Assembly (NCBI GenBank): GCA_038093515.1 | Contig: JBBPSI010000249.1 | Span: forward strand, 1-34,141 | From: Butyriboletus loyo | Taxonomy: Eukaryota; Basidiomycota; Agaricomycetes; Boletales; Boletaceae | Reading direction: 5' to 3' | DNA: 34,141 bases | Shown: piece after piece, positions 1-9,146 of the stretch | Layout of the letters: each line of letters starts with the position of its first letter | How positions within the stretch are numbered: position 1 is the stretch's first letter | Notes under the pieces: generated by a model | What the model saw: only the letters and a program-made list of their open reading frames with translations | Database searches by the model: none | Told to the model about the DNA's origin: nothing | Program-made: the position numbers and the translations under genes

Positions 1-65
1 CTCGAGATTCAAAACCTTTACAGGGATGTTGGCCATAGTTTAGGAAGAATGGAGAATAGCCAGAT

Positions 66-505
66 GCACATAATGTAGTTGCATTGTCACATAGCACACA
101 GCCACCCTGAGTTGACAATATCACTTGGTAGATGGGCATCCTGTGGCAGGCCTATGGGTGAGTTAGAAATACACTGATGGTAGGGCCCACCTGAAGAACA
201 AAGCGGCATTGACAAATGGGCCTGCAGGGTGGGGAGATGTAGGGCATATGATTCACTTGGGTGGGCCTGCCTGTGGGTCAATGGAGGGCATATACTAGAG
301 ATGAACAGGCCCACAGGGGGGTATATGCTACAGATGAGCAGGCCCACAGCATTGTATATACAACAGATGAGGGGGCCCACAGGAGGAGTGGTCTATAGAT
401 GAGGGGGCCTGCAGGGGGGGTTATACTACAGATGAGCAGGCCTGCAGCATTGTATATACAACAGATGAGGGGGCCTGCAGGGGGAGTAGGCTATAAGTTT
501 CAGAA
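66..505. repeat. Dispersed GC-rich repeat, copy 1 (conserved head plus short GGCCTGCAGG array)
   Basis: The stretch beginning GCACATAATGTAGT is collinear with 22017 onward for about 260 bp, with many transition differences and small indels. After the head comes an irregular array built on GGGCCTGCAGG or GGGCCCACAGG cores spaced about 35-50 bp apart. A direct duplication with a period of about 98 bp starts at 328 and again at 426 (both begin CTACAGATGAGCAGG). No convincing coding frame or terminal inverted repeat was seen. The right boundary near 505 is approximate. The class of repeat is unknown; it could be a satellite-bearing non-autonomous element. Confidence 0.7.
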
Positions 506-888
506 TTGGTAAAGTCTGAGCAGGTGCACCAAGGGCAATGAAGGATGCAAGGGTGAATGTATTAGTGGAAAGACTCACTGATATCATGAGAGTGAGAGTA
601 TCGCAAACAGGTGTACTTGAAGTAGATAAGGAGCAAGGCTCAACTTAGAGATATTGCAGTAGTGATGATAGAACTGAAAGATCTAAAGCAAAGTGACAAG
701 CCATAAGGGCTGTCTTATATATGGTACAAGAGTGTTTGTACTTGTGTTCTGTATAGTACCTATATATTGTAAGATAAGAACCACATGACGATATGTTAGA
801 GATAAGAGATAAGACTAAGCATATTGTCCAATAGCATAACTAGAGCTATTTGTAATGTAACAAGCATGACTAAGTCTAGACTATGATG
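506..888. other. AT-richer stretch without a recognisable gene
   Basis: No convincing ORF, splice-consistent exon or repeat was recognised here. It lies between the end of the dispersed repeat and the 3' end of the tyrosine-recombinase-like relic, and may be that gene's 3' flank. Confidence 0.4.
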
Positions 889-1923
889 TTATTTAGACCA
901 GTCTGGAAATATAGTGGCTGTAAGTGAAATACAGAAATAGAACACTACCATTTCAATACTGCCCATCCCCCCCAAGATCTGATGAAAGGACCACTTTAGG
1001 ACTTTGTGCAGATACTGACACCTCCCATGATGGAAAGAGTGTGTGCCATATGGTTGGAGATCGACTCCAATGTCAAGCAGGTTGTTGCGGAAACATTCAA
1101 GAAATGAATCTGATGTCTGAGGCAACTCATCAGGCATGGAGGAAGGTGAGACTTGAAGAACCAAGTTACCATGCCATCTGTGGGATTGATACTAATACCA
1201 TCAGGTCCAATTCTCTTTCAGAAGACAAAGTCATCAAGATGTTCATTCTACTCATACGCAAGAATTCACCACACTGCAAAAGCACAGAGGAGGCACATCC
1301 ATGGATGGTCTTTGTTTGCATAAACATAGAATGGCACATTACTTGATGTAGATCAATGATGGATCACAAGCTTAAGTGAGTTGGACCTTCCTTACCTCTG
1401 TACTGGTGTGTCTTGTGAAATGGTAAGTTGAGTTGAATGCAAAAATTGTCTGGCTGATGTTTTACAGCCTGTATGAAGTTCCCTGGTGTTGCATTGTGCC
1501 AATGGTCACTGACAGACATATCCTTCACCTGAAAGACAACACTGGCCCATGTAATCCACAGTGCCTCATCAAAACACAGGAGGCATAGCATCAAAACAAG
1601 ATAGAGGATATACAGCATCATGCAGATTATAAATCCTGCCCATTCTGCCAGGGTTTCTGCCTTGTGCTTGCATGAGGTTGGTCCATACTCCTTATGATCT
1701 GTTGTCCAAGCATATTCCCAGAGTCGTTTCAATGTTGACTCATCCATGGCACATGCATGCACCCGTCTGTAGATCAGTGAATGTACCACTGACTGGGCTA
1801 AGAAGAACTCTGCTCACCTTGTGACATTAGAGGCTGACCATGTATTGTGATACTGTAACAGAGAGCGAGGGATTGCCAACAATTTACCTGGCACCATTGA
1901 GTGCTCAGTCCATGGCTGGGTGC
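889..1923 (-). pseudogene. Tyrosine-recombinase-like gene, C-terminal half (decayed, split by chromovirus A)
   Basis: Read on the minus strand, this continues the coding sequence of 9575-10286 across element A. Legible blocks in order are GNPSLSVTVSQYMVSL (needs a frameshift), CAMDESTLKRLWEYAW, LLCFDEALWITW, LPFHKTHQY, YVYANKDHPWMC, and FLECFRNNLLDIGVDLQPYG followed by THSFHHGRCQYL. I recall a large agaricomycete family with the same blocks that resembles DNA breaking-rejoining enzymes, with box I as ALRI and box II as HSFR. Here the box I Arg is Trp (codon at 1556-1558) and the HxxR Arg is His (1030-1032). In-frame TGA and TAG codons interrupt the segment between LPFHKTHQY and FLECF. Introns are likely but cannot be fixed because frameshifts and splice sites are confounded. 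Family assignment is from memory and motif logic; the decay is seen directly. Confidence 0.6.
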
Positions 1924-2351
1924 TGTTACGCTGGGCGCTAACAACTAGAACAGCGAGGAGGCACTCTGGAGTGGCCTCGAGACTCGAGAGACGATTCTGG
2001 GATGAGTCTCAGACTATGTCTTAGTGCGCACACTAAGAGTCTGGAAGTGATACTAATTGCTAGCAGTAAGCTGCGTAGAACTAGATAATGTACATGGTGT
2101 AAAGGCTGAGTCTTTATACTACTGAGGTCTGCGCACAGACCATGTCCCTAATCGAGCCGCGAGAAGGGAAAGTACAAACGGGGAAGAGATACTCTAGAAC
2201 ATTCTGGAGTATGAAGGAAAGTGCGTCCGTGCGCGGGAAGTGATGACTAAGCTAGAACGGTTGGTACCGTTCAAAGGGAACTAGCTGCAAGCTAGGCGAA
2301 TGAAGTAGTCCAAGTGGTAGTGGATGGAAAAAGTATACCACTACCGTAACA
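1924..2351 (-). repeat. 3' LTR of chromovirus A
   Basis: It is 428 bp long, begins TGTTACGCTGGG and ends CTACCGTAACA on the plus strand. It differs from the partner LTR (9147-9574) by an A/C in the GATTCTGGG(A/C)TGAG context and a C/A in CTAGCTG(C/A)AAG. It is bordered on the inside by the polypurine tract. Confidence 0.95.
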
Positions 2352-2354
2352 TTA

Positions 2355-2364
2355 CCCCCTTCCC
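2355..2364 (-). other. Polypurine tract of chromovirus A
   Basis: The minus strand reads GGGAAGGGGG followed by TAA and the LTR end. This is the expected plus-strand DNA primer site directly inside the 3' LTR, and it fixes the element's orientation. Element B has the same tract at 23217-23226. Confidence 0.85.
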
Positions 2365-2402
2365 ATGGTGGAGACTCCGACTCCACAATTTGAAAACTCC
2401 CT

Positions 2403-3671
2403 TCATTGAGACGCTCCCTCGTTGAAGTCGTAGTCGTAAGGATCGTCGGCAGGGAGGTCCGCCCATGCGTCGTCCCGGAACGTGCAGTTGGCGACGATAT
2501 GGCCAACGGCTCCACATAGGCCGCAGATACGCTCTGGACAAAACTCCTGTATATGACCAGGGGCGATCCGATGACAGAAGGGGCAGGCGTAATTGGGGCA
2601 TTCCCTGCGAAAGTGACCGGCGGTCCCACACTCAAAGCAGAGTTGCGGGCGGACGAGGCGAGGTCGAGCAGAGCTCGTGCTGGGGTCAGGCGATCGGTCG
2701 TCGACGATGATAGGGGAATCACGAGTGCCCCGACCGGGGAGGTAGGGAGGCGGGGGTCCGTACGAAGAGTTGTTAGAGCTACCAGCTGTAGCGGTGGTGG
2801 TGGTGACGTGAGGGATGAGCTGGATGGCGGGCGTGCCTCGTCGGGTAGACGGTTGGGGGGTGACGGAGCGGACGGCTCTGTTGGCGATTCTTCGTCCTGC
2901 GGCGGTAAGGGTGACTGATCCAGGGATAGCTCCGGCCTGGAGTAGCGCCTGGCGAGGTTGGCGACGCACTGTACGAGGCGGTAGGGGGGAGTGTCGACGA
3001 GCGACCTGGGGCTCGTCGACATCGGTCCGAAAGGACTCCAGGGACTCTCCTGTTGTCTCGCGAGACGAATCTGCTACCAACGTGGTTGCAGGAGAGTTTC
3101 GGATGGATGGCGCTGGAACAGGTACAGGCGAAGGAGATCTTGCCGGGGGAGGACGAGGCACTGGATTGGGGCCGCGAGCCATGGGACGGAGGTAGCCGAT
3201 GCGGTCGGCGGAGTGAAGGTAGAATTGCCGCTCCCTAGGAGCAAGCGCGATGAGGATGGGACGAAGGACTGGGGCCAGAATACCTGGCAGGAGCTGGTCA
3301 ACCACGTAACCGAATCCTTCGGCGTGGAGGATATCAAGGGTGTAGCCCCTAGCCTCCATCAAGGAGGACTCAAGGGCGGCGGCATAAACGGGTGGCTGGT
3401 TGTCTGGACACAGACGGGTATGGACGGTACGGGCGAGGGCGTAAGAGCGGTAGAGGGAGGCGAGGGTGCGGAGGACGTAGTCTCCGGTGAAGTCCATGCG
3501 CTGTTCAAGCGCGTACGTGGCGACGGGATTTTCAAGGACGGCGGCGTAGAGAACGCGGCGGGAAGAAACAGGAAGACGTGAAGAGCGGACAGGGGGTTGT
3601 GGTGGAAGGGGAAGGTTCTCGTTGTTGTCAGCAGTGGAAGAGGCATTGTTTTCAGTGGGAGGAATGGCCAT
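2403..3671 (-). CDS. Extra 3' ORF: zinc-knuckle nucleic-acid-binding protein (element A)
   Basis: A 422-residue protein encoded after pol and before the polypurine tract, where most Ty3/gypsy elements have nothing or an env-like gene. Residues 30-165 look like a compact helical domain (for example ALEQRMDFTGDYVLRTLASL). Residues 165-340 are Pro/Ser/Arg-rich and disordered, with a GPPPPY motif at 305-310 resembling a WW-domain ligand. The C-terminus holds three zinc knuckles: C345-C348-H353-C358 (CX2CX4HX4C), C363-C366-H373-C378 (CX2CX6HX4C) and C383-C386-H391-C396. An acidic tail rich in D and Y follows. There is no signal peptide or membrane segment, so it is not an envelope. The ATG lies 9 nt after the pol stop, suggesting termination-reinitiation. 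About 92% identical to the copy in B, with every zinc ligand kept. Plausible roles are RNA packaging or chaperoning; this is inference. Confidence 0.85.
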   Translation of the reverse strand: MAIPPTENNASSTADNNENLPLPPQPPVRSSRLPVSSRRVLYAAVLENPVATYALEQRMDFTGDYVLRTLASLYRSYALARTVHTRLCPDNQPPVYAAALESSLMEARGYTLDILHAEGFGYVVDQLLPGILAPVLRPILIALAPRERQFYLHSADRIGYLRPMARGPNPVPRPPPARSPSPVPVPAPSIRNSPATTLVADSSRETTGESLESFRTDVDEPQVARRHSPLPPRTVRRQPRQALLQAGAIPGSVTLTAAGRRIANRAVRSVTPQPSTRRGTPAIQLIPHVTTTTATAGSSNNSSYGPPPPYLPGRGTRDSPIIVDDRSPDPSTSSARPRLVRPQLCFECGTAGHFRRECPNYACPFCHRIAPGHIQEFCPERICGLCGAVGHIVANCTFRDDAWADLPADDPYDYDFNEGASQ

Positions 3672-3680
3672 TTTCGAGTA

Positions 3681-6600
3681 TTACTGCGAAGATGGGGAGG
3701 GAAAGTCCTTTGGGTGGCGCAGCTTATAAGCCTTGAGCAAGGCCTGCGCATGGACCAGGTTCCCATTTGGTTCCCAGGTGTTCTCCGCTGCGGAGTATCC
3801 TTTCCAGGACACAAGGAATTGACGGCGTCCCTTTGAGCCGCGATGGGACAAGATCCGATCGATCTCGTATTCTTCATCTCCGTCTATTTCTTCCGGAGGA
3901 GGGTTTGTGAAATTCGGACCATGTTCCGCAGTTTCTCGATAAGGAGTCAGGAGGGACGCGTGGAAGACGTCATGGATCTTCCAGGTCGGTGGTAGTCGGA
4001 GCCTGTACGCCACAGGGGATATCACCTGAGCGATCTCGAACGGTCCTTCCCTTCTGGGCGCGAGCTTCTTCGACGGGTACCTGAGTCTCAGGTTGCGTCC
4101 TTCTAACCACACCTTATCTCCAGTCTTCCACGGACGGAACTTGGATGAGATCCGTTCCTTCATCAACCGGCGTGCCTTTTCGTGGGCTTCTAAAGCCTCC
4201 GTTCGGGCTCCCGTGAGTTCCGAGAGTCTGGATTCGAGGGCGGGGAGGAAAGTCTTTCCGATTGGAGGATAAGACCTCGGTTCATACCCGACCATCAGGG
4301 AGAAAGGGGTCACGTTGGTTGATGAGTGGGTCATGGAATTGTGAGAGAATTCGGCCATGGGGAGGAGTTCGGCCCAACGTTCCGGGTGGCCATCACAGAA
4401 GATCCGTAGGTAAGTCTCCAATTCCTGGTTGACTCGTTCAGTTTCACCGTCAGTCTGGGGGTGATAGGCGGAGGAGAGGGCGAGATCGTAGTCGAGGAGT
4501 CTTGCGAGTTCTCTGGCGAAGGCAGATGCGAATTGGGGACCTCTGTCTGAGATGCATCGGGAGTGTAGGCCGAAGCGGAGGAAGACGGTTTTGAAAAATA
4601 ATCGAGCAACTCCTGCCACATCAATGTCTTTGTTGCAAGGGGAATAAATTACCCCCTTCGTAAGCCCATGGTCTACCACGACCATGACAGAATCATATCC
4701 CAAAGAGGGAGGAAGGCCGGTGATGAGGTCAACCGAGACCTGTTCAAAAGGACGAGAGGCCACGCTGGCCAGAGGGGTGAGAGGGGGCACGGTGGGGTGA
4801 GTATTAACCTTATGCGCCTGACAAACGGCGCAGCCAGAGACAAAGCGGCGGACCAAATTAGCCATGCCTGGCCACCAATAATCCCGCTGCACCAGGTTCT
4901 GGGTGTGGAATATGCCACCGTGACCACCAGCGGGGCTTTCGTGTAGGGAGCGGATGAGGTCGACACGTGCAGCTTCGGGGATATACCGTTTCTTTCGGAA
5001 ATATAACTCCTTTCCATCGAAGTCCCAATCACCAGCATTCATTTTGGGGAAGAGGGGCGAGTCTTCGTAGAGAGCTTGCATGCATCGCTTTATCATAGGA
5101 TCGCTGGGGGTGGAGGCGGCGATCTTTTCGGCGAGCGCGACATCAATTTTCCTGGCGAACAGGTTTTCAGGGAGGAGGGTGACCTCTTGGTTGTCGGTAG
5201 AGGTGTCGACATCATCTCGTCGGGACAGGGCATCGGCGGGGCCCATCTGCGTACCCGGGATGTGATGGAAATGCAGGTCGAAATCCTGCAGGAACATGAG
5301 CCAGCGTGCTTGCCGGCGAGACAGTTTGTTCGGTTGGCGGAAGTATGTGAGATTCTTGTGGTCGGTGAGAATCTCCACTTGATGACCAGTACCTCGTAGG
5401 TAGTGGCGCCACTCTTCTAACGCGTGGATGACCGCGAGCAACTCGCGATCATAGATATCGTAATTGCGCTCCGCGGGCGAGAGCGTCTTTGACAGGTAGG
5501 CGCAAGGATGCAAGTCGCCATTGACATCCTTTTGCATGAGTACTGCTCCAGTAGCAGTGAGGGAAGCATCCGTCATGACAGCAAACGGCTTCGTGACGTC
5601 GGGCATCGAGAGGACGGGTTGTCGCAAGAACGACTGTTTGATCGCTTGGAATGCCTGTTCGCAAGCCGGAGTCCATGCCCATGGGGAGTTCTTCTTGGTC
5701 AGGTCGTGCAGCGGCTTCGCGATATGAGAGAAGTCCTGTATGAACCTGCGATAGAAATTGCAAAACCCGATGAAGGACCTAACTGCCTTCACCGAGGTCG
5801 GGGGGTTCCATTCGCGAATGGCTTTCAATTTGGTAGGGTCCATCTTGACCTGCCCTTCTCGGACCATCATTCCGAGGTACTCCACTTCTTCGGCATCGAA
5901 TGAGCACTTCTCCAGTTTGAGGAACAACTTGTGTTCGCGAAGTCGTTCCAGGACACGGATCGTTCGTGCCTCATGTTCGGCAGTGGTGGCAGAATGGATC
6001 AAAAGGTCGTCCATGTAGATGATCAGCCATCCTTCTGCCATGAGGTCGCCGAAGATATGGTCCATCAAGGCCTGGAAGGTGGCTGGGGAATTGCAAAGGC
6101 CGAAGAACATCACGGTGGGTTCGAACAGCCCTTGGGGAGTGATGAAGGCCGCTTTCCAGCGGTCGTTCGGCTTGATGAGGACGTTGTTGTATCCCCAGCG
6201 GATGTCCATCTTTGTGAAGATTTTGGACCCTTTGAGACGGTCGACGAGGTCGGAGATGAGGGGGAGAGGGTAGGCGTTTTTGACGGTATGCGAGTTCAGG
6301 TACCTGTAGTCCTGACAGGGGCGTAGCGAGCCATCCTTCTTTGATACGAAGAAGAAGGGGGCAGCCTGAGGAGACTTCGAGGGGGTGATCTTTCCCGACT
6401 TGAGATGTTCCTCGACGAAAGCTTTGCAGGCTTCCGACTCTTTCGGATTCAGGGGGTAGACCTTGGCGACTTTTGGGACAAAGTCTTTGTCGAGGTCGAT
6501 GGCGTGATCGAAAGATCGGGACGGGGGTAGTTCCTCAGTATTCTTCTTGTCAAAAACGTCCGCGAAGGATTTGAACGGGGTTGGGAGAACTGCTTTCTCC

Positions 6601-6812
6601 TTGACTGCTTGGGCGGCGATCTCCGTCGCGATGGTTGCCTTTCTGACAGGGTAGGCGTCCCTTGCTGAAGCATCTACTCGCTTCTTCCAGAGCTTGGCTA
6701 TCTTGGAGTCTGGATCCAAGTCAAGGTACCGTACCAGGTACCTTTGAGCGATTGCCCGAGGGGAGTCGTGTCAGGGCTTCTTGATTTGATCTGGGAGATC
6801 GATGTGGCCAGT
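3681..6812 (-). pseudogene. pol of chromovirus A: linker, RT, RNase H, integrase, chromodomain
   Basis: The open part spans 3681-6770. It contains reverse transcriptase (LRPCQDYR, the MDIRWGYNN aspartate, FGLCNSPATFQ, YMDD), RNase H (TDAS, YDRELLAV, TDHKN), the integrase zinc region (HESPAGGH and CAVC), a DDE core (VDLITGLP, SDRGPQF, and the Glu of TERVNQELE), a GPF/Y module (GPFEIAQV) and a C-terminal chromodomain (EEYEIDRILSHRG, FLVSWKGYS, NTWEP). The chromodomain normally directs integration to methylated-histone chromatin. Two lesions break the gene. A TGA at 6771-6773 stands where element B has CGA (Arg). A solo LTR at 6813-7332 separates this part from the protease. It ends SPSSQ-stop, 9 nt before the extra ORF. 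Confidence 0.93.
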
Positions 6813-7332
6813 TGTTATAATCATAACATTTTATTTGTACACTTCGTACACTTTCAATTCGAACTTAGTCGTTTTCACTTTCAAAGGTCACGTGACATAG
6901 CGCACGTGATCGTGGGAACTTACATGTGATCTCTTGCTGACTAAGCATATGATGTCATGACCTAGACCAGGCCTAGACTCTATGACGTCACGACACATGT
7001 ATTTAATCTCCGTTTACTTCTCTTCTTTTTGATCCCCGCGCCTCGTGTGGTTAATCACCGTTGCGCTTCTCTTCTTTAGTCTATCCATGTATAGTAATTC
7101 CTCACACGCACAGCATGGTCTGTGCGCATCCTTGTACAATATAAAAGGGCTCGTGGTTAGACTAGGATTCCCTAGTTTTAACCACTTGTCTATTCGCTGG
7201 CAACAGTTGAGGACTAAGCTAGAACTCCTCGATCATATCTTGCCAGGTCTTTGTGTAGACCTGCAACTGTGGTGGGACCTCGTGTGAAAGGGTATTTGTA
7301 CTGGCATTCGACCGTGCGTTGCTTGCATAACA
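6813..7332 (+). mobile_element. Solo LTR of a second LTR family, nested in pol of chromovirus A
   Basis: 520 bp beginning TGTTATAATCATAACA and ending GCATAACA. It is flanked by CCAGT (6808-6812) and CCGGT (7333-7337), a 5-bp duplication with one mismatch. Element B has uninterrupted sequence at this site, which proves the insertion. A core promoter TATAAAAG at 7140-7147 gives the plus orientation. Related copies in reverse orientation lie at 10287-10792 and 30015-30523. A solo LTR implies insertion of a full element and LTR-LTR recombination after A itself arrived. Confidence 0.93.
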
Positions 7333-7766
7333 CCGGTGGCCCAATCTATTACCGGGTTCGCTTCTCTTAACCACGGTAGCCCTAGGATCATGTTTTCTCT
7401 TCCTATGTTGAGGACTAGGAAACTCCGTTCCTCCTCGGTTTCTCCAACTCTGATGGAGAGGGTGACCTTGTGTCGGATGACTCCTCCTTGGTTGTTTGAC
7501 CCGTCCACGTTTTGGGCACTAAGTGGCTTGGGTAGCCGTTCCATCGGCAGTCTCTTTCGTTTCACTAGATCGCGATCTATGAAGCATCCGCTTGCGCCAC
7601 TGTCCACCAGGGCGAATGTGTCGACGATTTGTCCCCCTTCATGCGCGAATAATGACACTGGAACTCGAATTGATTGCGCATTGGGATTTGATAAAACTAC
7701 AGGGGCGATTACATGAGGAGGTGAAGACGTCGAAACTTCCCTCCTTTCTAAAAATCCTTTGGCCAT
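7333..7766 (-). pseudogene. pol of chromovirus A: N-terminal protease segment
   Basis: Starts MAKGFLERREVSTSS and contains the retropepsin active site LVDSGASGCFID (Asp near residue 55) and the downstream ILGLPWL motif. The reading then runs into the nested LTR and stops within it at 7233. The pol ATG overlaps the last 19 nt of gag in the -1 frame. No canonical X-XXY-YYZ slip site is visible in the overlap, so reinitiation or an atypical frameshift is more likely. Element B has the same overlap, so the arrangement is a family trait. Confidence 0.9.
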
Positions 7767-8947
7767 TCTTCGGCCACCTTGGTTGCTGCGACGGGCAGCT
7801 TTTCTTCATCTTCGTTGAAGCACGCCTTGAGGACATTCAAGACGTCTTCTTGCTGGGTGCCTCGACCCTTTAACTCGGACAGATAGTCGACGAGTGGGGA
7901 GGGCTTGGGCTCTTGTTGTGTGACGACGGCGGCGCGTGTGCGCTGAGGGTTGCGAGGGGGGCGAGAGGGCGGTCCTCGGGAGTTCTGTCCGTTGCGAGGG
8001 GGGCGAGGGTGGTTGGTTGAGCGACATCCGACTTGGTGGCAGATGAAGCACTTGTTCTGCTTCATGTACTCCGCACGTTGTACTGGAGTAAGTCGGACTG
8101 CGTCAACGTCCATGGCGTTGGGGTCCCTTCTGTTGGACGAGGGTTTGGAGGAAGAGGAGAATGTGGGAATGTAGCGCTTCCCGGCGCGGAGGTCGTCGAT
8201 GCGCTTATGCTGCGCATGGAATGCGGATGTTTTCTCGGCCCATCCGGCAAGCGTGGTAGGGGGTTTCTCGCAAGAGAGGACGGATTCGGCGAGGCGGGGG
8301 TCAAGACCGCGAATGAACCACTCGATGAGAGCCTTTTCATCGATGATCCCTGACTTGGCAGCGAGGAGCTGGAATTCTGTGACGTAGGTGTCGTAGCCGT
8401 CCTTGCGGTTGGCTTTGTTCTGGGTGAGGTTCCCCAGATCTATGCGGGCACTCTCTCCTACGTCGAAGGGATGGAAGACTCGGTGGAAGTCTTCACAGAC
8501 CGTGGAGAACTCTCTCTGTCGTGCTGTGGGATGTCCATCTAGAAGGAGGCTCATCCATCCTTCGGAGAACGTCTTTCCTTTTCCTTCGCTCATTTTCATG
8601 AGGAGGGCGTTGATCTTTGACTCATCATCGGGGAACGCCGTCTGGTTGGCGGCGAAGTAGGTGCGCATGGCAAGGAGCCATCGCGAGGCGTCTTCGTTGA
8701 GACCCGAGAAGTCCTTGGGGACGATATTCTTCTTGTCAGACATATCGTTGTTGTTGTCTTCGTCGTCAGAGGGATCTGCGGGTGGGTAATACGGTGGGGA
8801 GGGAGAGCGGGAAGCGTGGGGGGAGACGTGGGGGGTTCTGTCGAGCCAATCGCTGTGATAACCGTCGTCGCTGGGTTCCGGTTCGTCTTCCTGCCCTAGA
8901 CCCTGGTCCTCGGGTTGATAAGAGGGTTCGGGGTCCGACTGGGGCAA
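7748..8947 (-). CDS. Gag of chromovirus A (capsid/nucleocapsid polyprotein)
   Basis: 399 residues. The acidic Pro/Ser-rich N-terminus (about residues 1-70) is followed by a helical capsid-like domain of the retrotransposon gag type (about 75-255; includes SRWLLAMRTYFAAN, FSTVCEDFHRVF, YDTYVTEFQLLAAKSG, LIEWFIRGLD). A basic Pro/Arg nucleocapsid-like tail follows. The only knuckle is CFICHQVGCRSTNH (C300, C303, C308, H313), a CX2CX4CX4H arrangement in which the third and fourth ligands are swapped relative to the usual CCHC. The start is the first ATG after a leader of about 200 nt from the LTR. The stop lies 19 nt inside the pol ORF. The copy in element B is 399 residues and nearly identical. 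It assembles virus-like particles in the cytoplasm (family knowledge). Confidence 0.9.
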   Translation of the reverse strand: MPQSDPEPSYQPEDQGLGQEDEPEPSDDGYHSDWLDRTPHVSPHASRSPSPPYYPPADPSDDEDNNNDMSDKKNIVPKDFSGLNEDASRWLLAMRTYFAANQTAFPDDESKINALLMKMSEGKGKTFSEGWMSLLLDGHPTARQREFSTVCEDFHRVFHPFDVGESARIDLGNLTQNKANRKDGYDTYVTEFQLLAAKSGIIDEKALIEWFIRGLDPRLAESVLSCEKPPTTLAGWAEKTSAFHAQHKRIDDLRAGKRYIPTFSSSSKPSSNRRDPNAMDVDAVRLTPVQRAEYMKQNKCFICHQVGCRSTNHPRPPRNGQNSRGPPSRPPRNPQRTRAAVVTQQEPKPSPLVDYLSELKGRGTQQEDVLNVLKACFNEDEEKLPVAATKVAEEWPKDF

Positions 8948-9134
8948 AGGGGAAAACTGGGGTTGAGGGTCTGGCGGGGCAGGAGAGTGTGGCGGCGATG
9001 GGTTGTCGACGACGATGGGTTCCGGTTCGGGGGAGGGAACGCGGAAAGAACGACCGACGCGTCCTGAGCGTGGGTATGAAATGGTGGGCGAGGGGAGGGC
9101 GGCTTTACTGCTGGGAAGCAGAAGCGAGAGGAAG

Positions 9135-9144
9135 ATCTAGTTCT
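9135..9144 (-). other. Putative self-priming primer-binding site, chromovirus A
   Basis: Two nt inside the 5' LTR the minus strand reads AGAACTAGAT, with no TGG expected for a tRNA 3' CCA end. Its perfect 10-nt complement ATCTAGTTCT is at 9300-9309 (minus strand). That is 32 nt downstream of the TATA box, where transcription should begin. This matches the Tf1/sushi scheme in which the transcript 5' end folds back and primes reverse transcription. Inference from complementarity and spacing. Confidence 0.7.
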
Positions 9145-9146
9145 TT

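Noticed and set aside
66..505. CRISPR-like array from spaced GGCCTGCAGG repeats
   Set aside because: Units are degenerate, the spacers are themselves related, and the genome is clearly eukaryotic.
2252..3022. Long ORF overlapping the extra 3' ORF in another frame (also 23114-23923), running into the LTR
   Set aside because: Open in both copies, but its protein differs between A and B far more than the zinc-knuckle frame does. Substitutions mostly fall on third positions of the zinc-knuckle frame, so it is a GC-rich shadow.
2403..3671. Extra ORF as an envelope-like gene
   Set aside because: No signal peptide, transmembrane segment or fusion-type features; the C-terminus is zinc knuckles.
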